Position numbers and translations under genes: made by a program. Shown here piece by piece: positions 34,153 to 42,941 of a stretch of DNA of 64,000 nucleotides. The notes beneath the pieces are model-generated. The model was not told where the DNA came from, searched no databases, and was given only the letters and a program-made list of their open reading frames with translations. Position 1 is the stretch's first letter, and each line of letters opens with the position of its first letter. Origin of the DNA: Bordetella parapertussis (GTDB lineage: Bacteria; Pseudomonadota; Gammaproteobacteria; Burkholderiales; Burkholderiaceae_B); the NCBI GenBank assembly GCA_945887835.1, contig CAMCZQ010000002.1:1-64000 (forward strand), written 5' to 3'.

Positions 34153-35076
34153 CTACTCAGCTGCTTTTTTATGCGCCGCCAGCGCCATCAGTCTGCGATC
34201 GCGCCAAAGGCGACGCGCCATCAGTTGATCTTTAGGCAAGAGCGCACGGCGCTCAGCTTCTAGCTTTGCAATGATTGCCTCAGACCAATGCTCGGTAGAG
34301 GTTTGCTCAGTTGACATTGCCTGATACATTTCATCGAACCGATGCGCGTAGTCAGCCAAGCCGTCTGGCGCGTTTAAGTCGATCGTTTCAAAGGGTCCCA
34401 TGAACGACCAGCGCAAACCTAGTCCCTCGCGAATCGTTACGTCAAGGCCATCCGCATCAACATACCCCTGCTCGACAAGCTTGAAGGCTTCGCGCAGTAA
34501 CGCACCCTGCAAACGGTTCAACACAAAGCCACGCAATTCGCGATGAATCTTGACTGGTTTTTGACCGACACTTTGCATCACATCCCAGGTTTTCTGAACA
34601 ACCGCAGCATCCGTCCAGGGTGCGCCGCAAATTTCGACAACCGGAATCAAGTAAGGAGGATTCACAGGATGTGCGATCAGGCAACGCGCGCGCCCGGCGA
34701 GGTTTTCGGTAAAGGCCGAGGCGGGAATGCTTGAGGTCGAACTCGCAAGCACGGTGGTCGGCGCAGCCAGTCGATCCATTTTGGCGAAGATTTCGCTTTT
34801 CATTTCTACCCGCTCAGGCAAATTCTCTTGAACGTAATCAACGTCTTTCAAAACCTCTTCTAGCGTGGCGCTTGCGCTGATGCGCGCGATCAAACCCTTA
34901 GGGTCAGTGATCAACCCTGCGGCCTCAAGGTCGGCCACCTGTTTTTCAATCAGGGTGAAGGCCAGAGTGACGGCCTTAGGGTCACCGTCCCAAAGTTTGA
35001 CCTCATGCCCGCCGCGCGCAAAAACAATGGCCCACGCCTGACCAATCAACCCTGAACCCACGACTGCGATTTTCAT
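34153..35076 (-). CDS. 3-hydroxyacyl-CoA dehydrogenase family protein
   Basis: A 307-residue NAD-dependent dehydrogenase of the 3-hydroxyacyl-CoA/L-gulonate (lambda-crystallin) group. The Rossmann motif is VVGSGLIGQAWAIVFARGG (4-22). An acidic residue after it (LWDGD) favours NAD. The catalytic His region is ASSTSSIPASAFTE and CLIAHPVNPPYLIPVVE (near 138), and the C-terminal domain holds GFVLNRLQGALLREAFKLVE. ATG 35076 follows AGGAG at eight bases; the longer frame to 35220 would overlap the upstream gene. Likely oxidises a 3-hydroxy acid or its CoA ester. Confidence 0.92.
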   Translation of the reverse strand: MKIAVVGSGLIGQAWAIVFARGGHEVKLWDGDPKAVTLAFTLIEKQVADLEAAGLITDPKGLIARISASATLEEVLKDVDYVQENLPERVEMKSEIFAKMDRLAAPTTVLASSTSSIPASAFTENLAGRARCLIAHPVNPPYLIPVVEICGAPWTDAAVVQKTWDVMQSVGQKPVKIHRELRGFVLNRLQGALLREAFKLVEQGYVDADGLDVTIREGLGLRWSFMGPFETIDLNAPDGLADYAHRFDEMYQAMSTEQTSTEHWSEAIIAKLEAERRALLPKDQLMARRLWRDRRLMALAAHKKAAE

Positions 35077-35146
35077 TTTTTCTTCTCCTGTTTGGTGACA
35101 GCGGTTTCTGTCAGCTAGTGTAGTTGTGAATCGTCTTGCCGCCCAC

Positions 35147-36064
35147 TTAGTGGCGCACAAACTGCCTAAAGGCTGCTGCCTGTTCATGCGCCAGCCTGAC
35201 GGTTTGCACATGAACGTCAACGATGGTGCTTACCTCGGTGCTATAGCCTCCTGCCATCGTAATGGCTAGCGGGCATTGCTGACGTTGAGCATATTGCATC
35301 ACGCGCAAATCTCGGGCGACCATCCCTGCTGTGGTGACTTTGAGTCGGCCTAAACGGTCGGATTCGTGCGGATCGGCCCCTGCAAGATAGAACACAAACC
35401 GAGGCGCAAACCGAGCCTCTAAGGTTGCCAGCGCTGTATCGAGTGCCTCAAGATACTGTTCATCGGCACAGCCGTCCGGCAAGGGCACATCAAGCGAACT
35501 CTGTTGCTTATTAAAGGGATAGTTGCGCGCACCGTGTAACGACAAGGTAAAAATGCTGGCGTCCTGCTCAAAGATCGCTGCGGTGCCATCGCCCTGATGC
35601 ACGTCGAGGTCAATGATCGCAATATTTATCTTTTCTTTGCGGCTTTGCTGCAAAACCTTTACCGCGATGGCAACATCGTTGAACACACAGAAGCCGCTTC
35701 CGCGCTGGCGATAAGCGTGGTGCGTGCCACCGGCTAAATTTACAGAGACGCCTTCTTGTGTTGCGGCGCAGCAGGCGCCGATCGTCGCACCGACCGAGCG
35801 ACGCGAACGTTCAACTAGCTGAGGGCTCCAGACAAAACCGATTTCGCGTTGTTCTTTCTCGCTCAGTTGGCCACGAAGCACCGCCTGCAAATAACGCGGT
35901 TCATGTACCAACAACAACTGCGTATCGGTTGCGCACGGCGCTTCTTGCAGCTCGATGCCCGCGTCACCGCTCAGTGCCTCGCGCAAGAGTCGGTACTTTG
36001 ACATCGGAAACCGATGCCCCGCGGGAAGCGGCAAGACAAAATGATCAGAATAGAAGGCTTTCAA
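35147..36064 (-). CDS. Histone-deacetylase-family hydrolase (acetylpolyamine amidohydrolase-like)
   Basis: A 305-residue member of the arginase/deacetylase fold. The zinc site and catalytic residues of the family are visible: GGTHHAYRQRGSGFCVFND near 110-128, IDLDVHQGDGT (near 149-159), and YLAGADPHESDRLG (near 235-248). It begins LPLPAGHRFPMSKYRLLREA, as bacterial members do. The initiator appears to be TTG at 36064 with no clear Shine-Dalgarno; the frame is open further upstream, so the start is uncertain. In a bacterium it would remove acetyl groups from small amines or proteins. Its link to the neighbours is unclear. Confidence 0.9.
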   Translation of the reverse strand: MKAFYSDHFVLPLPAGHRFPMSKYRLLREALSGDAGIELQEAPCATDTQLLLVHEPRYLQAVLRGQLSEKEQREIGFVWSPQLVERSRRSVGATIGACCAATQEGVSVNLAGGTHHAYRQRGSGFCVFNDVAIAVKVLQQSRKEKINIAIIDLDVHQGDGTAAIFEQDASIFTLSLHGARNYPFNKQQSSLDVPLPDGCADEQYLEALDTALATLEARFAPRFVFYLAGADPHESDRLGRLKVTTAGMVARDLRVMQYAQRQQCPLAITMAGGYSTEVSTIVDVHVQTVRLAHEQAAAFRQFVRH

Positions 36065-36292
36065 AATGGCTGGACTGTCGCTTGCTATCGAAGGCTCATA
36101 ATTTAACGCTTGACGAAAACTTGCGGCTCGCCTGGCGCTTTGGGACGCGGCGCGGCTCGCTCAAAGTGGCGACTGACGTTTGCGTCTTGCGCCAGGGCGC
36201 CTCGGTGTTTTCGGGCAACAAACAAAGTCTAAGCGAACAAGGCAGCGCAGGCGATCTGTCTTCGATGTATTTGTAAGGCGTGCGAAGCTGGC
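36065..36292. other. Intergenic stretch with an unassigned open frame
   Basis: 228 bases between the leftward deacetylase and cupin genes. On the plus strand a frame runs open from within the deacetylase gene to a TAA at 36274-36276. Its final 58 residues (NLTLDENLRLAWRFGTRR at the start, GDLSSMYL at the end) look protein-like and lie outside any gene. No start codon with a Shine-Dalgarno is visible. It could be the remnant of a gene whose front was lost or simply chance. Confidence 0.25.
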
Positions 36293-36691
36293 CTAGCCCG
36301 CAACGGCTTTGTCTTTAGACTCGCCGTAGGGCGGCGAATACATGACCAGCACACGCACAGGTTCTTCGCTAATGCGGGTAAAGGCGTGCATGGCGTCAGC
36401 AGGAAAAAAACAGCTGTCGCCAGGGCCTAATTCAGACACCTCACCCCCAACTTCGACGCGGGCACGGCCTTCTAGCAAATAGCAAACCTGCTCGATGCCG
36501 GGATGTCGATGCGGCAAGGCACCACCACCCGCGGCGCCAAGCTTGCCTCCGATTACACCCAGCAACACTTCGATATGCTGCGCTCCCACGGTTTCGGGCC
36601 CGATCAGCCGCCGATTCACGGTGTCGCCGTGGTTGGCCGGGCTGTAAGGGGTCACGTCAGATTCTTTGATGAAATAGCGGCTCTTTGTCAT
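36293..36691 (-). CDS. Cupin-domain protein
   Basis: A 132-residue single-domain cupin. The first motif is HRHPGIEQVCYLLEGRARVE (about 64-83), with a metal-binding His pair and Glu; the second is PGDSCFFPADAMHAFTRI (near 94-111). Such proteins bind a metal and act as dioxygenases, isomerases or sensors. ATG 36691 has GAGAGAG six bases upstream and is preferred over TTG 36706. It lies 63 bases downstream of the monooxygenase gene on the same strand, so it may process the monooxygenase product; substrate unknown. Confidence 0.88.
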   Translation of the reverse strand: MTKSRYFIKESDVTPYSPANHGDTVNRRLIGPETVGAQHIEVLLGVIGGKLGAAGGGALPHRHPGIEQVCYLLEGRARVEVGGEVSELGPGDSCFFPADAMHAFTRISEEPVRVLVMYSPPYGESKDKAVAG

Positions 36692-36754
36692 TCTGATCTC
36701 TCTCAATAAAAATTAAAATACTGAATTCTTAGTTGCACCAGCAAAAATTGTGCG

Positions 36755-38413
36755 TTAGCGCTTCAAAAATCCCGCATAGTTTTGGGTTGTAACTTCGTCA
36801 CATTTTTTTCGGTATACATCTAGCCCGGCCACGTACGGTGTAAACACGCGCGGTTTTCCTGGTACGTTTGCGCCAACATACCAAGAGTTCGCCAAGGGAT
36901 AGAGTGTCGAGTCACCTACGTCATTGACATGCTGCGTCCACTGCGCTTGAGCACTTGGGTCTGCGTCGATCTCTTGTAGCCTCTGCAATCGGATCTGTTC
37001 GATGCAAGCCGCGATCCAGTCGACATGCTGTTCAATGGCACACACCATATTGGTTTTAACAGAAGGGCTTCCTGGTCCAGTCACAATAAACATATTGGGG
37101 AATCCGGCAGTCATCAAGCCCAGATAAGTTGCCGGGCCATCTGCCCACTTTGTTTTGAGCTCAACGCCTTGCTTGCCTCGAATATCAATCTCAAAGAGCG
37201 CGCCGGTCATCGCATCGAATCCCGTTGCAAAAACGATCGCATCTAATGCGAAGCTCTCGTTTTCTGTTTTCAGGCCTTCAGGTTCAATCTCCTGTATGGG
37301 TGCTTTCTGCACATTCACTAACCGAACGTTATCGCGGTTGTATGTTTCAAAATATCCCGTGTCCACACACAAACGCTTTGTTCCAATATAGTGATCATTT
37401 GGACATAAGTCTTCCGCCGTTTGTGGGTCTTTCACAGTCTGCCGAATTTTTTGTCGAACAAATTCGCCGGCAGTTTCATTTGCCTCTTTACTGACCAAAA
37501 GATCGGTGTAGGTATAAAGAAAGCTGATCGCTCCGCCCTTCGCCCATTTGGTCTCATACGTTTCCTGACGCTCCTGCGCTGAGACCTCAAAAGCCTTCTT
37601 GCTTGGTTTAGGGTGCCCCCCAATACAAAATGGCGTCAGCTGAGCCTCTGCCCGATGTTCGACGTAATTCGCCTGGTGTGCTTGATGCACCGCGGCATCA
37701 AGCGGCCTGTTATGTGCCGGGACCACAAAATTGGCGTGACGCTGAAAGACATACAACTGCTTAGCCTCTTTGGCAATCAAAGGGATCATTTGCACCGCCG
37801 AAGAGCCCGTACCAATCACGCCAACCCTTTGGCCCGTAAAGTCTACGCCTTGCTCCGGCCACAATCCGCTGTGATACCACTTACCTTTAAAGCGATCGAT
37901 TCCCGAAATCTCTGGGAGCTTTGCCGTCGAGAGGCAGCCAGTTGCCATGACACAAAACTGCGCCTCAACAACGTCATCACGCTGCGTCGACAAGGTCCAT
38001 AGGCAGCGCTCACTATCGTAGTGCGCTGACGATATCCTCTGATTCAGCTCAATATCTTTACGCAATTCAAACCGATCCGCCACGTGATTCAGATACTTCA
38101 AAATAACAGGTTGCTCAGCGTAACGCTCTGGCCAAACCCAATCTTGCTGAAGATCTTCGTCAAACGAATACGAGTACTCAAGACTCTCAACATCGCATCG
38201 CGCACCTGGGTACTTATTCCAAAACCAAGTGCCTCCGACGTTTGAGCCCGCTTCAAACACCCGAACACTCAGGCCAAGCGCGCGCAAACGTTTAAGCATA
38301 TAGAGCCCCGCGAAGCCCGCCCCAACAATAACCGCGTCATAGCATTGGGTGTTTGTTGCAGCCGCCGAAACATCCTTCATTTGTGCAGCGATCGACATGA
38401 CTTTGTTTTCCAT
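36755..38413 (-). CDS. Flavin-containing monooxygenase, Baeyer-Villiger type
   Basis: A 552-residue FAD/NADPH monooxygenase. The FAD motif is VIVGAGFAGLYMLKRLRALG (about 29-48), then GGTWFWNKYPGARCDVES (near 61-78). The Baeyer-Villiger fingerprint F-x-G-x-x-x-H-x-x-x-W reads FKGKWYHSGLW near 172-182. The NADPH motif is VIGTGSSAVQMIP. By family it inserts oxygen next to a ketone to give an ester or lactone. ATG 38413 and 38398 are both possible starts; neither has a strong Shine-Dalgarno. It is 21 bases downstream of a Bug receptor and followed by a cupin. Confidence 0.92.
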   Translation of the reverse strand: MENKVMSIAAQMKDVSAAATNTQCYDAVIVGAGFAGLYMLKRLRALGLSVRVFEAGSNVGGTWFWNKYPGARCDVESLEYSYSFDEDLQQDWVWPERYAEQPVILKYLNHVADRFELRKDIELNQRISSAHYDSERCLWTLSTQRDDVVEAQFCVMATGCLSTAKLPEISGIDRFKGKWYHSGLWPEQGVDFTGQRVGVIGTGSSAVQMIPLIAKEAKQLYVFQRHANFVVPAHNRPLDAAVHQAHQANYVEHRAEAQLTPFCIGGHPKPSKKAFEVSAQERQETYETKWAKGGAISFLYTYTDLLVSKEANETAGEFVRQKIRQTVKDPQTAEDLCPNDHYIGTKRLCVDTGYFETYNRDNVRLVNVQKAPIQEIEPEGLKTENESFALDAIVFATGFDAMTGALFEIDIRGKQGVELKTKWADGPATYLGLMTAGFPNMFIVTGPGSPSVKTNMVCAIEQHVDWIAACIEQIRLQRLQEIDADPSAQAQWTQHVNDVGDSTLYPLANSWYVGANVPGKPRVFTPYVAGLDVYRKKCDEVTTQNYAGFLKR

Positions 38414-38434
38414 CAAGAACAAAAGGGTTGATTT

Positions 38435-39400
38435 TTACTGTGGCGCAATATTTGCTTTTTTAACAACACGGCCCCATTTTTCAATGTCCTGTGCCAGCAA
38501 CGTCTTGAACTGCTCGGGCGTCGTGGCTAGAGGCTCCATGCCAATAGAAAGAATCCTCGCAATCACAGCGGGCTCTTTCAAAATTAAAGTGATGTCTGCA
38601 CTAATTTTGGCGACGATCTCCATCGGCATATTGGCTGGCCCAAGCAAACCAACCCAAGGACTGACGCCAAACTGCGGGTAACCTAACTCAGCGATCGTCG
38701 GCAAATTAGGCAAGCGTTGGGATCGCGCGGCACTTGTTACGGCCAGCGCTTTTAAACTACCGTTGTCAACCTGCTGCGCAATCGAAGGCACACTCGCAAC
38801 AACGGTCGAGACGTGGTTGCCTAGCAAATCCGTCAAGGCGGGCGCCGCGCCTTTGTACGGAACATGCTCCAATTTCATATCCGTGGCCTGGTTGATCATT
38901 TCGCCAATCAAATGATTCAAAGAGCCCGTTCCGGCCGAGCCAAACGTCAACCCAGGTTTAGATTGAGCGAGTTTCACCAGCGCCGGAAAATCAGATACCC
39001 CCAGCTGATTATTCGTGGCGATTAAAAAAGCCACCGCGCCGATCATTGCGATCGGCGTAAAGTCTTTAATGGGGTCGTACGGCAAAGACTTGTAAAGGCT
39101 AGCATTGATCGCTTGAGGGCCATCGCTGGACATCAAAAGGGTGTACCCATCATTCGGGGCGATCGCAACAGACTGCACGCCGATAATTCCGCCCGCCCCC
39201 GCTTTATTTTCAACAAAGACCGAACGACCCCAGCGTTGCGACAATTTTTCGGCAAACAGTCGGGCCAACAAATCTGTCGCGCCCCCGGTCGTTTGCGGCA
39301 CAATCATTCGCACGTCTCGTTGCGGATATTGTTGAGCAACGCTCGCGGAAGCCACAAAAAACAACGCTGCGGCAGCGAAGCCGACCTTAAGCATCTTCAT
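38435..39400 (-). CDS. Bug/TctC-family periplasmic solute receptor
   Basis: A 321-residue exported receptor with a signal peptide to about residue 22 (SVA|Q). It reads QRDVRMIVPQTTGGATDLLA and ENKAGAGGIIG, then NDGYTLLMSS. The ligand-binding loop has GATD in place of GGTD. It opens the leftward set Bug-monooxygenase-cupin, so the ligand may be a cyclic ketone or acid. No permease gene is adjacent. Confidence 0.92.
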   Translation of the reverse strand: MKMLKVGFAAAALFFVASASVAQQYPQRDVRMIVPQTTGGATDLLARLFAEKLSQRWGRSVFVENKAGAGGIIGVQSVAIAPNDGYTLLMSSDGPQAINASLYKSLPYDPIKDFTPIAMIGAVAFLIATNNQLGVSDFPALVKLAQSKPGLTFGSAGTGSLNHLIGEMINQATDMKLEHVPYKGAAPALTDLLGNHVSTVVASVPSIAQQVDNGSLKALAVTSAARSQRLPNLPTIAELGYPQFGVSPWVGLLGPANMPMEIVAKISADITLILKEPAVIARILSIGMEPLATTPEQFKTLLAQDIEKWGRVVKKANIAPQ

Positions 39401-39481
39401 TGAATTCCCCCAGTTTGATACTACGCGGCGCTGTTTTGAGATTTTTAATGGCGCGCTTAGATTAGCGTTTAAGCACTAACC

Positions 39482-39509
39482 TTGACGCTATGCTACAAGT
39501 ATTTATTAG
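39482..39509 (+). promoter_or_regulatory. Candidate sigma-70-type promoter for the ThDP enzyme operon
   Basis: TTGACG (39482-39487) and TATTAG (39504-39509) are separated by 16 bases, 84 bases before the ATG at 39594. Five of six and four of six consensus positions match. Direction and distance suit the rightward operon. It is a weak visual match and nothing else supports it. Confidence 0.35.
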
Positions 39510-39593
39510 AATTTTCTAGCTTATGAGCGGTTATGATGGGCAAAATAATAGAAAAAGCATCCACTCAAGCGGTGCGTTAACCTGGAGACTCGC

Positions 39594-41273
39594 ATGAAAG
39601 TATATGAAGCCGTTACGGTTGGTTTGGTTGCCGAAGGTTGCAAAACACTCTTTGGCTTAATGGGCGATGGCAACATGTCGCTTTGGGGCGCTTTGGGGCG
39701 CCAGGGCAAAATCGATATCGTCTCGTCGTTTAACGAAGCCGGCGCCGTATCCATGGCAGACGGCTACTCTCGCAGCACCGGACGCGTCGGCTTGTGTACG
39801 ATCACCTGTGGCCCAGGCCTGACCCAAGTGGGCACCTCGCTTAGCATCGCAGTACGTAATCGCTCGCCGATGGTGCTGATCACCGGGCAAATTGCTGCGG
39901 GTGCAAAAAATAACATCCAGTCAATGGATCAGCGACGTTTTGTCGAAGCCTGTGGTGCCCGGTTTCACGATATCAGCAGCGCCGACAATTTGGCTGACGA
40001 AATGGCTGAAGCCTTTTATGCCGCACGCGTGCACCGCATCCCTGTTGTGTTGAACCTTGATATGGCGCTGCAAGAACAATCTTTTGACTGGGATTTTGAT
40101 TACCGCCCCTCGACCGATTTCTTACCTGCCCCGATTGGCGCACCGAGCGACGAGTCACTGCAACCACTCTTAGAGAAGCTGATCGCCGCCAAGCGAACTG
40201 TCATCATCGCAGGGCTTGGGGCGCAACGTGCAGGTGCCAAGCCAGAAATTCTTACGCTCGCAGGGCAGTTGGGCGCGTTGGTTGGCACGTCGTTGCAAGC
40301 CAAAGATTTGTTTTTGGGCGAAGAGTACAACTTGGGCATCTCGGGTACGTTTGCGTCGGCGCCTGCCGAACACCTCTTTGCCGAGTCAGATTTTGTGTTG
40401 GCGCTTGGTGCTGAGTTGGGTTACTACACCGCTGAAGGCGGTCTCATGTTCCCTTCAGCCGAAGTCGCTCGTATCGACATTAAAGCTGCACCAGACGAGA
40501 TTGGTGTGCTCCCCGGCATGTATGTGTGCGGCGATGCCAAAAAAACTGCGGCGGCGTTGAGTCGACTTTTAGAGGCTCGCAAGGTGCAAAAAGAAGGTTT
40601 CCGTACCGCCGCGACGCGCGAAATTTTAAACACACCGGATGCTGTCTTTACGAAACCTACCGATGGTTTGGATCCTCGCCTGCTTGCCACAAATCTATCG
40701 CGGGGTTTACCTAAAGATGTCGTGCTCACCATCGGTGCTGCGCATTATTTTTCGTTTCCAGCGATGTACACCGCTTTGCCTGAGGGTGCTTTGGTTCACT
40801 TCTCGCATCACTTCGGTGCAGTTGGCCAGGCGCTACCGCTTTCAATTGGCGCGAGTGTGGGGCATCCCACACGACCGCACGTTGCGATGGAAGGCGACGG
40901 CAGTGTCATGATGAATTTGCAAGAGCTCTACACCGTCACGCGTCACAAGATTCAACTGGTGCTGATTATCTGGAACGACGCTGGCTATGGTGCAGAGGTG
41001 CACAAACTCAAAGCAAAAGGTTTTAACCCGGCTCTGGCGCAATGGCAATCGGCAGATTTTGCGGCAATCGGCAAAGCGTTTGGTGGCGATGGTGTACGCC
41101 TAGCCTCGGAAGCCGACCTCGCACCCACCATCGAACGCGGTATCAAAGCGGGCGGCTTATTCATCATTGATGCGCGCGTGTCGCCCACCGAGATGAGCGA
41201 CCCCTACGGCAAAATTCACTTTGGCCGAGAGAATCGCGCGCCGCATTTGCGTCGGTTGACTAAAGGCGGTTGA
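39594..41273 (+). CDS. Thiamine-diphosphate-dependent enzyme (acetolactate synthase/decarboxylase type)
   Basis: A 559-residue ThDP enzyme with the three-domain order of acetolactate synthase and benzoylformate decarboxylase. The N-terminal catalytic Glu is in SSFNEAGAVSMADGYSR (near 45-61). The central domain spans about 185-330. The ThDP/Mg site GDGSVMMNLQELYTVTRH (near 432-449) ends in NDAGYG, close to the GDGx(25)NN motif but with Asp for the second Asn. GGAG lies six bases before the ATG. It is followed by a CoxG-like gene and a Bug receptor. A 2-oxo-acid decarboxylase or carboligase is likely; the substrate cannot be read. Confidence 0.9.
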   Translation: MKVYEAVTVGLVAEGCKTLFGLMGDGNMSLWGALGRQGKIDIVSSFNEAGAVSMADGYSRSTGRVGLCTITCGPGLTQVGTSLSIAVRNRSPMVLITGQIAAGAKNNIQSMDQRRFVEACGARFHDISSADNLADEMAEAFYAARVHRIPVVLNLDMALQEQSFDWDFDYRPSTDFLPAPIGAPSDESLQPLLEKLIAAKRTVIIAGLGAQRAGAKPEILTLAGQLGALVGTSLQAKDLFLGEEYNLGISGTFASAPAEHLFAESDFVLALGAELGYYTAEGGLMFPSAEVARIDIKAAPDEIGVLPGMYVCGDAKKTAAALSRLLEARKVQKEGFRTAATREILNTPDAVFTKPTDGLDPRLLATNLSRGLPKDVVLTIGAAHYFSFPAMYTALPEGALVHFSHHFGAVGQALPLSIGASVGHPTRPHVAMEGDGSVMMNLQELYTVTRHKIQLVLIIWNDAGYGAEVHKLKAKGFNPALAQWQSADFAAIGKAFGGDGVRLASEADLAPTIERGIKAGGLFIIDARVSPTEMSDPYGKIHFGRENRAPHLRRLTKGG

Positions 41274-41275
41274 GC

Positions 41276-41947
41276 ATGCGTTTTGAAGGAGAATTTCGCG
41301 TGCCGGGACAACCGCGCGCGGTGCTTGAGCGTTTTGCCGAAGTTGAGCGCATGGTCAAATGCATGCCCGGCGCAAGTATCGACGGACGTGACGACGACGG
41401 CAACTATCAAGGTGGGATGCTGGTTGCCTTTGGACCTAAGAAAATTAAGTTTAAGGGCAAGGTGACCGCCTCGGTCGACTTAGAATCTTTAGCAGGCACG
41501 TTATATGTTCGCGGCGCTGCCGATATGCGTGCGGGCGCTCGGGCAGAGGTGAAGGTCGTGTACACCGTGCGCGACGATACGACTGCCACCACCCCCACCA
41601 GCATCGTTGCACTGACCTCTGACGCTGAACTCGGTGGAGTCTTAGCAGACTTTGGCAGCACAGGAGGTATTGCCGTCACTCAGGCCCTGATGGACGTCTT
41701 CGCGCAGCGCTGTGCCCAGGAGTTTAGTCGCGAGGCGGAGTCAGTCACGGGTCAAACCACCGCGCAGACTGGCGCCATAGGCGTGGCGGTCAGTTCTACT
41801 GGCAACGCTAACGAAACTGTGCGAACCGCAGCGACAAGCGCCTCGTCCGAGCCTCCTAACGAAGCACTTTCGGCCAACACAATATTGTGGTCGGTTCTTA
41901 AAACAAAATTCAAAAAATTCAAAAAGTGGCTTGGCTTTAGCCATTAA
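41276..41947 (+). CDS. CoxG-like/SRPBCC-domain protein
   Basis: A 223-residue protein. Residues 1-140 match the CO-dehydrogenase accessory CoxG/SRPBCC pattern: GEFRVPGQPRAVLERFAEVE, MVKCMPGASIDG, FKGKVTASVDL. They are followed by a polar, Thr/Ser/Ala-rich linker (about 145-200) and a basic, amphipathic end (KTKFKKFKKWLGFSH) that may associate with the membrane. ATG 41276 has AAGGCGG six bases upstream; the ThDP gene's stop ends two bases before. No coxMSL genes are present, so it is probably a lipid- or ligand-binding protein working with the ThDP enzyme. Confidence 0.85.
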   Translation: MRFEGEFRVPGQPRAVLERFAEVERMVKCMPGASIDGRDDDGNYQGGMLVAFGPKKIKFKGKVTASVDLESLAGTLYVRGAADMRAGARAEVKVVYTVRDDTTATTPTSIVALTSDAELGGVLADFGSTGGIAVTQALMDVFAQRCAQEFSREAESVTGQTTAQTGAIGVAVSSTGNANETVRTAATSASSEPPNEALSANTILWSVLKTKFKKFKKWLGFSH

Positions 41948-41962
41948 CCTCAGGAGTCACCC

Positions 41963-42940
41963 ATGTTTCATACTCTGATCATGCGTTTTAAACTCGCAGC
42001 GCTTGCAACGTTTGCCCTGAGCAGCTTCATGCAAGCCAGTGAGGCCGCCGAGCCACCGCCCTGGCCCACAAAACAAATTGCCCTTGTCGTGCCCTACCCT
42101 CCCGGCGCAATCACCGACACCGTGGGTCGCCGCCTGGGCAATCAATTAAGTGCTGCATTAGGCGTGACGGTGGTGATTGAAAACCGTGCGGGTGCCGGAG
42201 CAAACTTGGGGGCCGCTTATGTTTCAAATGCCCAACCAAACGGCGCCACCATATTGTTCACCTCATACGGCAATATTATGATCGACGCGGTGACCGACGC
42301 TCAACACAAGTTGACACCTGTTGCCGCCGTCGGGCCGATGACCGTCGTGATGTTAGTGCGACCCGACTTACCTTACAAAACCATTGAAGAGCTCGTCAGC
42401 TACGCGCGTGCCCACCCGCAGAAAATTAGCTTTGCGAGCGTCGGGGTCGGCAGTTCGTACCATCTGGTGATCGAACAGATGAATGCGCTCGGTAAACTCG
42501 ACATGGTTCATATTCCGTACAAAGGCGGTGCGGCTTCAATGGCAGATTTTTTAGGTGGGCGCGTTGACGTGATGCTCGCGACTTGGCTGTTCGCAAAACC
42601 CTACGTCACCGACAAGCGCGCGCGAGCCGTCGCGTTAGTGAATGCAGAGCGCTCACCTAGCCTACCTGAGCTTCCCACAGTCAACGAGCGCGCGCTCCCG
42701 GGAGTCAGACTGATCGACGGGCTTGGCGTCTTTGCGCCAAAAGGCTTGCCCGACGCCTTGGTGGTGCGTTTAAACAAAGAGATCAATACGATCATTGAGC
42801 AGCCCGAAATGAAAGCCTGGCTGACAAACGAGGCGATCCCACCCACCGCGATGACCACAGCCGCTTTTGAAAAAATGCTGAGCGAAGAAGCCAAACCGCT
42901 GGACAAGCTTATTCGCGAAAACAAGATCGGAATGAAATAA
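41963..42940 (+). CDS. Bug/TctC-family periplasmic solute receptor
   Basis: A 325-residue exported receptor with a signal peptide to about 28 (ASEA) and PTKQIALVVPYPPGAITDTV at the mature start. ENRAGAGANLG is present, but the usual DGYT motif reads QPNGATILF, so the helix cap is altered. AGGAG precedes the ATG by six bases. It is the third gene of the ThDP-CoxG-Bug set. Its stop is one base from the stop of an oppositely oriented Bug gene, so two receptors stand tail to tail. Confidence 0.9.
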   Translation: MFHTLIMRFKLAALATFALSSFMQASEAAEPPPWPTKQIALVVPYPPGAITDTVGRRLGNQLSAALGVTVVIENRAGAGANLGAAYVSNAQPNGATILFTSYGNIMIDAVTDAQHKLTPVAAVGPMTVVMLVRPDLPYKTIEELVSYARAHPQKISFASVGVGSSYHLVIEQMNALGKLDMVHIPYKGGAASMADFLGGRVDVMLATWLFAKPYVTDKRARAVALVNAERSPSLPELPTVNERALPGVRLIDGLGVFAPKGLPDALVVRLNKEINTIIEQPEMKAWLTNEAIPPTAMTTAAFEKMLSEEAKPLDKLIRENKIGMK

Positions 42941-42941
42941 C

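Noticed and set aside
35758-36064. Front part of the plus-strand frame crossing the deacetylase gene
   Set aside because: Antisense to the zinc-site region of a clear deacetylase. Only the tail beyond 36065 is kept as a low-confidence observation.
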